DNA from: Saprospiraceae bacterium
GTDB lineage: Bacteria; Bacteroidota; Bacteroidia; Chitinophagales; Saprospiraceae
Reading direction: 5' to 3'
Assembly: GCA_020436935.1 (NCBI GenBank)
Contig: JAGQWX010000012.1
Span: 1 to 64,000 of the forward strand
Length of the DNA: 64,000 nucleotides
This document shows positions 54,830-62,878 of this stretch, in pieces. The stretch's first letter is position 1. Each line of letters starts with the position of its first letter. The position numbers and the translations under genes were made by a program. Below the pieces are notes generated by a model. The model had not been told where the DNA came from and searched no databases. It saw only the letters and a list, made by a program, of their open reading frames with translations.

Positions 54830-55774
54830 ATGAACGCAGTTTCGGAAAATTACAGAAGATCATTTATGAAAACCGGACTAGCAGGTCTAGGTATGGCGCT
54901 GATATTTCCAGAAGTCCTATTGGGGTGTAAATCAAATCAAATTATGGTATCAGAGATCAATGAAAATGGTAAGGCATTCAAGTTGCTTAGAGGGAGCGTT
55001 GGATATTTTACTGAAAGAGGAGGAACAATAGGATGGAGCATTTCGAAAAAGGGAACAGTAGTGGTTGATACTCAGTTTCCGGAACAAGCGGGCCACCTCA
55101 TTGAAGAAATAAAGAAGTACAAATCACAGCCAATTGACTTACTTATAAATACGCATCACCACGGGGACCATACTGCCGGTAATATTGCATTCAAAGATTT
55201 TGTCTCAAGGCACATCTCGCACGAAAACGCGAAAAAGAATTTGATAGAAACAGCTACCAAAGCGAATAACCTCGACAAGCAACTGATCCCGGGAGAAACC
55301 TTCAGTAATGTCACCAAATTGGTTGCGGGAGATGAGCACATCACCATGCACTATTTTGGACGCGGACATACCAATGGTGATGCCATCACTCATTTTGAGA
55401 AAGCAAATGTCATACACATGGGAGATTTGGTATTCAACAGAAGGTTTCCATATATCGATACTTCAGCTGGTGCAAATATAGAAAGTTGGATAAGTGTACT
55501 GGACAAAACGGTCAATACTTTTGATAAGGACACCATTTACATATTTGGACATTCGGGAGACGGTTATGACATTACAGGCACGGCAGAAGATATCAACGCG
55601 TTTAAAAATTATCTCGAACAACTTTTGGCTTTTGGGAAAAAGTCGCTGGCTTCGGGAATTGATTTGGAAACTTTGAAAAAACAAACGACAGAAATCCCTG
55701 GAGCTCCTGAGTGGAAAGGCGACGGAATAGCCAGAAGCCTGGATGCGGTTTACAAAGAATTGTCAAAAGAATAA
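54830..55774 (+). CDS. Metallo-beta-lactamase-fold hydrolase, Tat-type lipoprotein
   Basis: A 314-residue MBL-fold protein. The N-terminus has paired arginines (YRRSFMKTGLAGLG, Arg9-Arg10) and a lipobox VLLGC with Cys33, suggesting Tat export as a lipoprotein. The metal motif THHHGDH is at 108-114; later HISHENAKK, FGRGHTNGDAI, HMGDLVFN and IFGHSGDG supply the further ligands. It resembles quorum-quenching or subclass B3-like hydrolases, but no substrate can be assigned. A GAF-domain gene starts 3 bases after its stop, in the same operon. Confidence 0.88.
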   Translation: MNAVSENYRRSFMKTGLAGLGMALIFPEVLLGCKSNQIMVSEINENGKAFKLLRGSVGYFTERGGTIGWSISKKGTVVVDTQFPEQAGHLIEEIKKYKSQPIDLLINTHHHGDHTAGNIAFKDFVSRHISHENAKKNLIETATKANNLDKQLIPGETFSNVTKLVAGDEHITMHYFGRGHTNGDAITHFEKANVIHMGDLVFNRRFPYIDTSAGANIESWISVLDKTVNTFDKDTIYIFGHSGDGYDITGTAEDINAFKNYLEQLLAFGKKSLASGIDLETLKKQTTEIPGAPEWKGDGIARSLDAVYKELSKE

Positions 55775-55777
55775 AGC

Positions 55778-56251
55778 ATGGCAGAAGATTTAAGTGTAAT
55801 CAAAGGCACGAAGCAAGAACAGTACCAAAACCTGATTCCACAAATAGAAAACCTGATAACAGGAGAAGGAGACCTTATTGCCAACCTGGCCAATATCAGT
55901 GCAGCTTTGAAAGAACAATTCGGCTGGTTTTGGGTAGGTTTTTATCTTGTAAAAGAAGATGAATTGGTACTCGGGCCATTTCAGGGACCTGTAGCGTGTA
56001 CTAGGATCAAAAAAGGCCGAGGCGTTTGTGGGACGAGCTGGCAGGAAGGAAAGACTATTTTAGTTCCAGATGTAGAACAATTTCCCGGGCACATTGCCTG
56101 CAGTAGCTTGAGTCAATCAGAAGTGGTGGTTCCATTGTTGAAAAATGGTGAAGTAGTCGGAGTGTTGGATGTAGACAGTGAGTACCTCAATTATTTTGAC
56201 CAGGAGGATGTGCTTTACCTGGAAAAGATTGTAGGAATGATCAGTATTTAA
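55778..56251 (+). CDS. Free methionine-(R)-sulfoxide reductase (GAF domain)
   Basis: A 157-residue single GAF-domain enzyme of fRMsr type. The three catalytic cysteines are Cys74 (PVACTRI), Cys84 (RGVCGTSW) and Cys108 (HIACSSLSQ), the same spacing as E. coli YebR/MsrC (84, 94, 118). It reduces free methionine-R-sulfoxide in the cytosol, using thioredoxin for recycling. It is cotranscribed with the exported MBL-fold gene. Its end overlaps the convergent esterase gene by 4 bases. Confidence 0.93.
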   Translation: MAEDLSVIKGTKQEQYQNLIPQIENLITGEGDLIANLANISAALKEQFGWFWVGFYLVKEDELVLGPFQGPVACTRIKKGRGVCGTSWQEGKTILVPDVEQFPGHIACSSLSQSEVVVPLLKNGEVVGVLDVDSEYLNYFDQEDVLYLEKIVGMISI

Positions 56252-57762
56252 GGTTTCAACTGCAAGGTCGCTCCAGAGGAAATGATTACCTCATAGTTTT
56301 CCGGAAGGCTGAGAGATTTTATGACTACTTGTTGATTTTCACCAATGGTTACAGACTGAGGAATTGTAATGTTCGCATCAAAACTTACCTCGTCGCAGCC
56401 CAGGGGAATTCGTCCTTTTGACCATCGACCAGCTTCGTCCCAAGAGCCTGACGTCATCGACGCCCATGTGTTGGAGAAAGAGTTGGCGACATTAATGTCC
56501 AAGGCCAGGCTGTCTCCTGCGGCATGATTGTAAGTGATGGGCGTATAGCTAAGGCTGTGATTTGTGGCAAGTGTATCCCAGTTGATTTCAACAAGAGGAC
56601 TGCCCTGGCCTGAGATGATGGTCCCGCCAATCACCGACCAATGGTGACTATACATCCCGGAATTTTGTGCCTGATAAAATGCAGTTGGCGAAGACGAACA
56701 AACTTCAAAGCCTCCTTCGAAGGGAATTGTGGTTGGTTTGAGGTGATTGACCATCAACCAGGATGAAATTTTCGGAAGGATGTCTGCATGCAAAGCCGTC
56801 GTTCCATTTTCGTGGACATCGTGTCCTCTGTTGGTGTAGCGATCGTACTGGTAGGGAATATTTAAGCTTTGGAAGCGGTCTTCAATGAGATCTGATCCGT
56901 GTGTCTTTGGCAACTCTAAACCAAAATTTTCATATTCTTTAAAGGGCACTTCGTAGCCGATGTTGACCGTAGGGTCGTCTGTGCTGTGGAAAAGTGCAAT
57001 CCCTATATCGCCGGAATTGATGTAAGAGGGATTGCCTATCGCCCCTGCAAGAGCAAATCCGCCATTTGCCCGTCCATTAAAGCCGGGATGTTCACTTGTA
57101 GCCAATAGACCTCCCTGGTTAAGAGCATCATCATAGGTATATGTACCAAGTGGCCTTTCTGTCGGGTCGTCGTCCATGTACAGATTGTGAATGGCAATAA
57201 AGGCGCCGGCGCTGTGTCCCCCAATGAAGACCCGGTCAGGGTCTATGCGCAGGTTGGTAGCATTTGCCCTAAGGTGGCTGATGGCAGCGTATGAATCCTG
57301 AACGCCTCTGTAAACCGCTCTTGCAGAATAAATACTGTCAGATATAAACATGCCCAAACGATAATCAATGGCCGCCACAACGAAACCTCTTTTAGCAAGC
57401 CCTTCTGCGAGAAGATTCATGCTCCAATATTCTTTTTCTCCGGCAACGAAGCCTCCGCCAAAACAAAGGACAATTGCCGGCCTTTTTTGGATGGTGTCTC
57501 CAGCAGGTTGATAGAGATTGTATCTAAGACTTGTAGTGGTTAGATTGGACGGTGCTTCGTCATCAACAATTTTATACTTGTTGCCTGAAAACCAATACAA
57601 CAAAATGTTATATCGAGGTACAGGATCATTAGAACTATACAACACATTGGTGGTCTTGGTAAAAGAGGGAAAAACTTCCTCTTTGTATCGGAGCAAATCA
57701 TTCTGGCCCCACAATAGTGAAGGAAGAAAAACCACAAGAAGTGCGAAAAACCTGAAGTGCAT
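56248..57762 (-). CDS. Secreted alpha/beta hydrolase (esterase) with C-terminal beta domain
   Basis: About 504 residues from the ATG at 57762 (the ORF extends to a TTG at 57783). The signal peptide is MHFRFFALLVVFLPSLLWGQ. The hydrolase domain (about 50-310) has an oxyanion segment CFGGGFVAGEKEYW and the nucleophile elbow GGHSAGAF (Ser184 from this start); NRGHDVHENGT supplies the likely His. Residues about 320-504 form a beta-rich extension (HHWSVIGGTIISGQG; WSKGRIPLGCDEVSF) of the kind found in secreted Bacteroidota enzymes, without a clear T9SS sorting domain. Probably a carboxylesterase acting outside the cell. Confidence 0.85.
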   Translation of the reverse strand: MHFRFFALLVVFLPSLLWGQNDLLRYKEEVFPSFTKTTNVLYSSNDPVPRYNILLYWFSGNKYKIVDDEAPSNLTTTSLRYNLYQPAGDTIQKRPAIVLCFGGGFVAGEKEYWSMNLLAEGLAKRGFVVAAIDYRLGMFISDSIYSARAVYRGVQDSYAAISHLRANATNLRIDPDRVFIGGHSAGAFIAIHNLYMDDDPTERPLGTYTYDDALNQGGLLATSEHPGFNGRANGGFALAGAIGNPSYINSGDIGIALFHSTDDPTVNIGYEVPFKEYENFGLELPKTHGSDLIEDRFQSLNIPYQYDRYTNRGHDVHENGTTALHADILPKISSWLMVNHLKPTTIPFEGGFEVCSSSPTAFYQAQNSGMYSHHWSVIGGTIISGQGSPLVEINWDTLATNHSLSYTPITYNHAAGDSLALDINVANSFSNTWASMTSGSWDEAGRWSKGRIPLGCDEVSFDANITIPQSVTIGENQQVVIKSLSLPENYEVIISSGATLQLKP

Positions 57763-57886
57763 TGGATGGGAAAAATAAGACAAATTTTGATAAATGTCAG
57801 GATATAGAAAATACTTTAACCTCTGTCAACGATGCAAAGAAATTAAAAGAGCGTGGCGAAAAAACAAAAACAGCTAGACGACAGCC

Positions 57887-58933
57887 CTAATTTTCAAGAG
57901 AAAATAGTGCAGCTACCGGGTAGTGGTCTGAGAAGTTCTCTTTGAGGACCTGGAACTTTTTGGCCTTAATGTCTGGGCTTGAAAAAAGGTAGTCTATCCT
58001 CAGGAAAGGAATTTTTCCGGAGTAGGTCGTCCCGATTCCGGTCCCTTTTTCATAAAAGGCATCGGATAAGCCTCTGCTCAGGTGGCCATAGGTGAAGGAC
58101 AAAGGTGTGTCATTGAGATCACCACCAAGAATGACCGGATAGGGCGATATGTTCAGATGGGTCTTGATCAACTTGGCCTGAGCGCTTCTTTTGATGTGAA
58201 ATTGTTTGTATTTACTCAGCATTGACTTGATACCGAGCCATGTTTTTTTATCGTTGAGATGACCATTTTCTATCATTTCGTCTGCGTCTCTGGAAATTTT
58301 ATTGCTCTGCAGGTGGAAGCTGTACACGCGGATGGTATCGAAATTGACCACAATGTCTGCCCAAAGACAAGAATTGGTGATGGTACCAAAATCGATTTGT
58401 CCGGATTTGATGATTTTGTGTCTCGTGAGAATGATGCTACCCTTTTTGAGGTAATGCATGTTCCAGCCGTGGAAGCTTTTTTTCAGAAGTTCGGAGGCAA
58501 AAGGACCTACCTCCTGAAAGCACAAGATGTCTTCGTCTTTAAATCTGTTGAAAAAGCCTTCCATATTTTTGGTTTTCACCTTTCTGGCGTCGGCCACTTT
58601 ATCATAGGCACTCAGGGCATTGCTGATATTGAAGGAAACGACAGAAAAATCTTTTGGTCCTGCATTGAGTCTTTCTGAATTGAATGCAAAAAACCCTTTG
58701 ATAAACACCCAGCCACAAGCCAGCGTAAGCAAGGATATAAACACATATTTTAATTCAATAAAAAGCCATATCAAAATGAATATCAGATTGCCAATCAGCA
58801 GGAGGGGAAAAGAAAGTCCAAAAAAAGACAAAATCCAAAACTGTTCCGGGTCGATCTGAGGGGATAGATAGCTCAAAACACTCGCTATTGCAAGAAGTAT
58901 ATTCGATAGCAAAAGGAGTTTTTTTATGAACAT
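57887..58933 (-). CDS. Endonuclease/exonuclease/phosphatase-family protein, membrane-anchored
   Basis: A 348-residue protein. Three hydrophobic helices (about 4-85) anchor it. The EEP domain follows with FSVVSFNISNAL, CFQEVGPF (catalytic Glu), ILGGDLNDTP (Asp/Asn) and the final SDHYPVAAL (catalytic Asp-His). EEP enzymes cleave phosphodiesters in DNA, lipids or cyclic nucleotides; the domain here should face the periplasm, if the helices are as predicted. It starts 2 bases after the rhomboid gene and ends the mutL operon. Confidence 0.9.
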   Translation of the reverse strand: MFIKKLLLLSNILLAIASVLSYLSPQIDPEQFWILSFFGLSFPLLLIGNLIFILIWLFIELKYVFISLLTLACGWVFIKGFFAFNSERLNAGPKDFSVVSFNISNALSAYDKVADARKVKTKNMEGFFNRFKDEDILCFQEVGPFASELLKKSFHGWNMHYLKKGSIILTRHKIIKSGQIDFGTITNSCLWADIVVNFDTIRVYSFHLQSNKISRDADEMIENGHLNDKKTWLGIKSMLSKYKQFHIKRSAQAKLIKTHLNISPYPVILGGDLNDTPLSFTYGHLSRGLSDAFYEKGTGIGTTYSGKIPFLRIDYLFSSPDIKAKKFQVLKENFSDHYPVAALFSLEN

Positions 58934-58935
58934 AT

Positions 58936-59835
58936 TTACCGTTTACTGGCGTTGGTCAGGAAGTCCTTCTCTTCGCGCGTAAGTTTATCATAGCCGGAGG
59001 CTTTTATTTTATCCAAAATACGGTTGAGCTCTTCTTCAAAATCATTGGTGTCTTCCTGATTATCAGGAAGGGACTGTCTCCCGGATAAAGTGGGTGACTT
59101 GTATTCTACCTTTAGTTTTCTTGCCACTTTAGAAGTTGACCGTGGTTTTCTGGTTTGGAAGCCTTTTGAGAAAACCGAAGACCATGAAGTGAGATCAACG
59201 CCATTTCTCAATTGTAAAGCAATAATCAGGCCCATTAAAGTACCTCCGAGGTGTGCATAGTGACCGCCTGCATTGGAATATCCCTGCGTACCGACCAGAT
59301 CCATAATGATGAATGCCAGCACAATGTATTTGAGTTTGACATTGCCAATCAAAAGAAGCCGGATTTCATAGTCCGGGGCAATGATACCAGCCACCGCTGC
59401 CAAAGCACAGACAGCAGCAGAAGCGCCGTGTGCAGTGACGTCATAATCTGGGTGGGTTATTACTGCAAACAATACAAAAATGATGGCACCGGCCAGACCG
59501 CCCATCAAATAAGTAGGTAAAACGCGCTGATCACCAAGGAGGTCTCCAACAATCCTGCCAAACAGGTGCAATCCAACCATGTTCCATACCAGGTGCCAAA
59601 AGCCCAAGTGAACAAACATATGGGAGAAAATGGTCCATGGTTTAAACATGAGTTTGTTCGGAAGTCCATGCAAAGCTACATTCTGAAAAATAGGGTCAAA
59701 GAATCCCAAATACTTCAGGAAAGCTTCGAGCAAAATCAGCACTGCAAAAATGACAATATTAATCACCAGCAATCGTGAGACCATATTGCCGTTGGAAAAA
59801 ATTTGTCTTATGTCATTTCTGATAGAATCTATCAT
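58936..59835 (-). CDS. Rhomboid-family intramembrane protease (first of pair, C-terminal extension)
   Basis: A 299-residue protein with six or more membrane helices. The catalytic dyad is Ser139 (HGASAAVCA) and His195 (HYAHLGGTLMG); His76, His81 and Asn85 form the usual HxxxxHxxxN motif. The residue after the catalytic Ser is Ala, where the consensus is GxSG. After about residue 215 a polar, cytosolic tail follows (RKPRSTSKVARKLK; EEELNRILDKIKASGYDKLT) similar to tails of many Bacteroidota rhomboids. It sits 4 bases from the second rhomboid and 2 from the EEP gene. Confidence 0.9.
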   Translation of the reverse strand: MIDSIRNDIRQIFSNGNMVSRLLVINIVIFAVLILLEAFLKYLGFFDPIFQNVALHGLPNKLMFKPWTIFSHMFVHLGFWHLVWNMVGLHLFGRIVGDLLGDQRVLPTYLMGGLAGAIIFVLFAVITHPDYDVTAHGASAAVCALAAVAGIIAPDYEIRLLLIGNVKLKYIVLAFIIMDLVGTQGYSNAGGHYAHLGGTLMGLIIALQLRNGVDLTSWSSVFSKGFQTRKPRSTSKVARKLKVEYKSPTLSGRQSLPDNQEDTNDFEEELNRILDKIKASGYDKLTREEKDFLTNASKR

Positions 59836-59839
59836 GATA

Positions 59840-60418
59840 TTACTGCAGTTTGACCATGTTCCAGAAATAAATTAATGCAAATCCAGCAATGGCTCCACCT
59901 ATGTGTGCAAAGTGGGCTATTCCGGTTGATGCACCGCTAACACCACTGTAAAGGTCGTAAAGAACGTATGCGCCCACAAGATATTTTGCTTTGATTTCAA
60001 AAGGAAGTGGAAAAATCATCATTTTCATATTGGGGAACATGGTTGCAAAAGCCACCAGAACACCGTATAAAGCACCTGATGCACCAACCACGTTGCCTGA
60101 GCTGATGAACAAATGTAAAAAGGCACTCGATAATCCGGCAACCATATATAGGATCAAAAATCGCTTGGGACCGAGTATTTGCTCGACTGCAGGACCAATG
60201 AAAAAAAGCATCAGCATATTGAACAACAAATGTGATTCGTTGCCATGCATAAACATATGTGTCACCAACTGATAGGGCTGGAAACCGTCACCAAATGGCT
60301 GAAGTACAAAGTATCGCAGAAGATCAGGAATAAAAGGGATGAGGTTGTACTGGACAATAAAGAAAGCCAGTACATTGATGATCAAAAGGTTTTTCACCAC
60401 CTCGGTAAGTCTTAACAT
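59840..60418 (-). CDS. Rhomboid-family intramembrane serine protease (second of pair)
   Basis: A 192-residue minimal rhomboid. The dyad is Ser114 in VVGASGALYG and His172 in AHFAHIGGAIAG; His54, His58 (THMFMHGNESH) and Asn67 make up the helix 2 motif. It cleaves transmembrane segments of other proteins within the membrane; natural targets are unknown. It starts 3 bases after mutL and 4 bases before its longer paralogue, so the pair is cotranscribed. Confidence 0.93.
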   Translation of the reverse strand: MLRLTEVVKNLLIINVLAFFIVQYNLIPFIPDLLRYFVLQPFGDGFQPYQLVTHMFMHGNESHLLFNMLMLFFIGPAVEQILGPKRFLILYMVAGLSSAFLHLFISSGNVVGASGALYGVLVAFATMFPNMKMMIFPLPFEIKAKYLVGAYVLYDLYSGVSGASTGIAHFAHIGGAIAGFALIYFWNMVKLQ

Positions 60419-60421
60419 TTT

Positions 60422-62263
60422 CTAGACAAATTTATTCTTGAGTTCGTCAAGTGTGTAATTAATAAAACATTTGTGTCCTGTGGGGCTAATATAAGGTGCC
60501 TGACAGGCAAATAACTTATCGATGATCAAAAGCATCTCTTCGACACTCAATGGTGTACCTCTCTTGACACAGGAAGAAACGGCATATGACCTTGAAATGT
60601 TTTCAGGAATACCCAGCTGTAGTTCAAGGTTTTCGGAATATTGTGAAATCAGCTTCTCTATCAATTTGCCCGCATTGGTGCCACCCTGCAAGCCTAGAGG
60701 TAGTCCATGAACAATAAAGGTTTCGTTTCCGAAGTGTTCTATTTCGAAACCCATTTTCCTGAGATATGGCAGAAGCTCAGCAACGATGTGCGCACTTTTT
60801 ACATCAAAATTGATCGTTTCAGGAAAAAGCTCTTTTTGTACCGGCCGGGGAACGTCATTTATAGCCTGGAGGTTTTCTTCATACAAGATGCGTTCGTGGG
60901 CATTTTGTTGATCTATGATGGCAAAGCCAGATTTGATCTGCGTGATGATGTATCTGTTGTGGACCTGATAAGGTTCTTTGATATTGGTGCTGGTATCTAC
61001 CAAGCCAAGCGGGTTGTGACCTTCTGAAGGGTCGATGGTACTTTTTAGCGTAAGGACTTCAGAGCCGGCTTCCTGCTGGTCGACAGATGCTTTTGCCGGC
61101 GATAAACCGTCGTAAATGGCCCTCCAGTTTTTTAAGTTTTCTTTTTCAAGCTGAGAGGCTTCATTAAAACCTGCGGAGGAGAAAGTTTGTTTTTGTGTGT
61201 GGTCTCTTTCCATGCCTGAAGAGCGAGAGCTGATAAAGTTGGTATCAGCAGTAAAGTCTATGGTTGGGGCGACAATAAAGACACCAAGTGCGTGTTTGAC
61301 CGCAACACGCAGGTAATTGTATATCAGCCGTTCGTCGTCAAATTTGATTTCCGTTTTTGTGGGACTGACGTTGATGTCAATGGTTTCCGGGTCAACGGTA
61401 AGGTTGATGAAAAAGCCGGGGTACTGGTCTTTTTGCAGCAAGCTCTCAAAAGCACCTTTTACGGCATGGTTGAGATAATTGCTTTTCACAAAACGGTTGT
61501 TGACAAACAAGTACTGCTCACCCGGAGACTTTTTAGCGACCTCGGCTTTGCATACAAAACCTTCTATATTGACGAGTTCCGTTTTTTCAGAAACCTGGAG
61601 GAGGCGTTCGTTGTAGGCTTTGCCAAAGATGGCTACCAGGCGCTGTTTTAATCCTCCTTTGGGTAAAAAGTAAACGTCATTGTTGTTGTGGTGGAGCGTG
61701 AAAGCAATTTCGTGATGGATGATGGCCACCCGGTAGAATTCTTCGATGATGTGTTTGAGCTCTACGGGGTCTGATTTGAGAAATTTCCTTCTCGCCGGAA
61801 TATTGTAAAACAGATTTTTAACACAAAAGCTAGTGCCCACAGGAGCTTGTATCATTTCTGTTTTTTCCACTTTTGAGCCGGAAATTACTACCCTGTAACC
61901 CAATTCGGATTGTTCTTGTCGGGTAATGAGTTCAACATGGGCAATCGCCGCAATAGAAGCAAGGGCTTCTCCTCGGAAACCTTTGGTAGAAATTTTGAAT
62001 AAGTCATCTGCCTTTCTGATCTTGGAGGTGGCGTGGCGCTCAAAACAAAGTCGTGCATCGGTATCGGACATGCCAATGCCGTCATCGATGACCTGAATGA
62101 GGGTTTTGCCGGAATCTTTGAGAATGAGTTTGATGTTGGATGCACCAGCGTCAATCGCATTTTCCATCAATTCTTTCACTACTGAAGCCGGGCGTTGTAT
62201 TACTTCACCTGCTGCAATCTGATTGGCAATATTATCCGGTAAAAGCTGAATAACATCAGCCAT
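60422..62263 (-). CDS. mutL: DNA mismatch repair protein MutL
   Basis: A 613-residue MutL. The GHKL ATPase domain (about 1-330) has IAAGEVIQRPASVVKELMEN with catalytic Glu34, DGIGM at 61-65 and KGFRGEALASI at 94-104. The C-terminal dimerisation domain (about 425-613) contains DQQNAHERILYEE at 451-463. The endonuclease consensus is DQHA(x)2E(x)4E, so His-Ala is replaced by Gln-Asn, and no CPHGRP motif is present near the end (SPTGHK at 593-598). It couples MutS to downstream repair. It heads an operon with two rhomboids and an EEP-family gene. Confidence 0.95.
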   Translation of the reverse strand: MADVIQLLPDNIANQIAAGEVIQRPASVVKELMENAIDAGASNIKLILKDSGKTLIQVIDDGIGMSDTDARLCFERHATSKIRKADDLFKISTKGFRGEALASIAAIAHVELITRQEQSELGYRVVISGSKVEKTEMIQAPVGTSFCVKNLFYNIPARRKFLKSDPVELKHIIEEFYRVAIIHHEIAFTLHHNNNDVYFLPKGGLKQRLVAIFGKAYNERLLQVSEKTELVNIEGFVCKAEVAKKSPGEQYLFVNNRFVKSNYLNHAVKGAFESLLQKDQYPGFFINLTVDPETIDINVSPTKTEIKFDDERLIYNYLRVAVKHALGVFIVAPTIDFTADTNFISSRSSGMERDHTQKQTFSSAGFNEASQLEKENLKNWRAIYDGLSPAKASVDQQEAGSEVLTLKSTIDPSEGHNPLGLVDTSTNIKEPYQVHNRYIITQIKSGFAIIDQQNAHERILYEENLQAINDVPRPVQKELFPETINFDVKSAHIVAELLPYLRKMGFEIEHFGNETFIVHGLPLGLQGGTNAGKLIEKLISQYSENLELQLGIPENISRSYAVSSCVKRGTPLSVEEMLLIIDKLFACQAPYISPTGHKCFINYTLDELKNKFV

Positions 62264-62306
62264 ACATTTCTAGTTTTTATTCAAATGATTAACGTCGTAA
62301 ACAGGA

Positions 62307-62642
62307 CTATCCTCCTGACATGGACTCGACAAAAGTAAGAATCTTATCAGAACGAAGCATCATATACGCCAGCAGAAAAAGACAAGCCATTATAATAATC
62401 AGACGAAATGAAGATTTTCTATCCTCCATTTTAGTGGAATAGTAGGTAGTTCTGTTTCTGTTTGCAAAACCAGAACGAATGCGCTCTTTGGTTAACTCAA
62501 CGTCCAGGTCTGGCTCACTGCCTTCTTCCGATTTTTTATATTTGGCCAAGCGGTTTTGCAACTCCTCTTTGGCCTGATCATAGTATCTTGGCTGATAATT
62601 GAAGCCCCGGGCTTTAGGTCTTTTGAAAATGCTATTGAACAT
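62307..62642 (-). CDS. Small single-pass membrane protein
   Basis: A 111-residue protein of unknown function. The N-terminal 80 residues are strongly charged and basic (FNYQPRYYDQAKEELQNRL; AKYKKSEEG), and one helix follows near residues 76-95 (FRLIIIMACLFLLAYMML). The charged part is therefore probably cytosolic. It lies 43 bases upstream of mutL in the same direction and may be the operon's first gene. It resembles small conserved proteins next to mutL in Bacteroidota, but I cannot name a family. Confidence 0.7.
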   Translation of the reverse strand: MFNSIFKRPKARGFNYQPRYYDQAKEELQNRLAKYKKSEEGSEPDLDVELTKERIRSGFANRNRTTYYSTKMEDRKSSFRLIIIMACLFLLAYMMLRSDKILTFVESMSGG

Positions 62643-62878
62643 GAAAAATCACTCTTATTAAAAAATAAAGATACGGCTTTTTGAAAATACGTGTCCAAAA
62701 TACATGTTGGGAGTCAGTTGAGCGTGTTGAATAGATATAGAACTGTCAAATACTAAAGACTATAACCAAAGACGTCAATACATCTATTTTAAAGCTTCAT
62801 TATTCACTTCAGAAAGCACCATGAAATTAAGGACAGCCGAAAAAAGCCAATGCAGCAATAAACAAAACTTTTTACAAA

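Noticed and set aside
62643-62878. 236-base gap before the mutL-side membrane protein gene examined for a promoter or small gene
   Set aside because: CAAA-type minus-strand -7 matches fail at the TA positions, and the short frames have no start or motif worth reporting.
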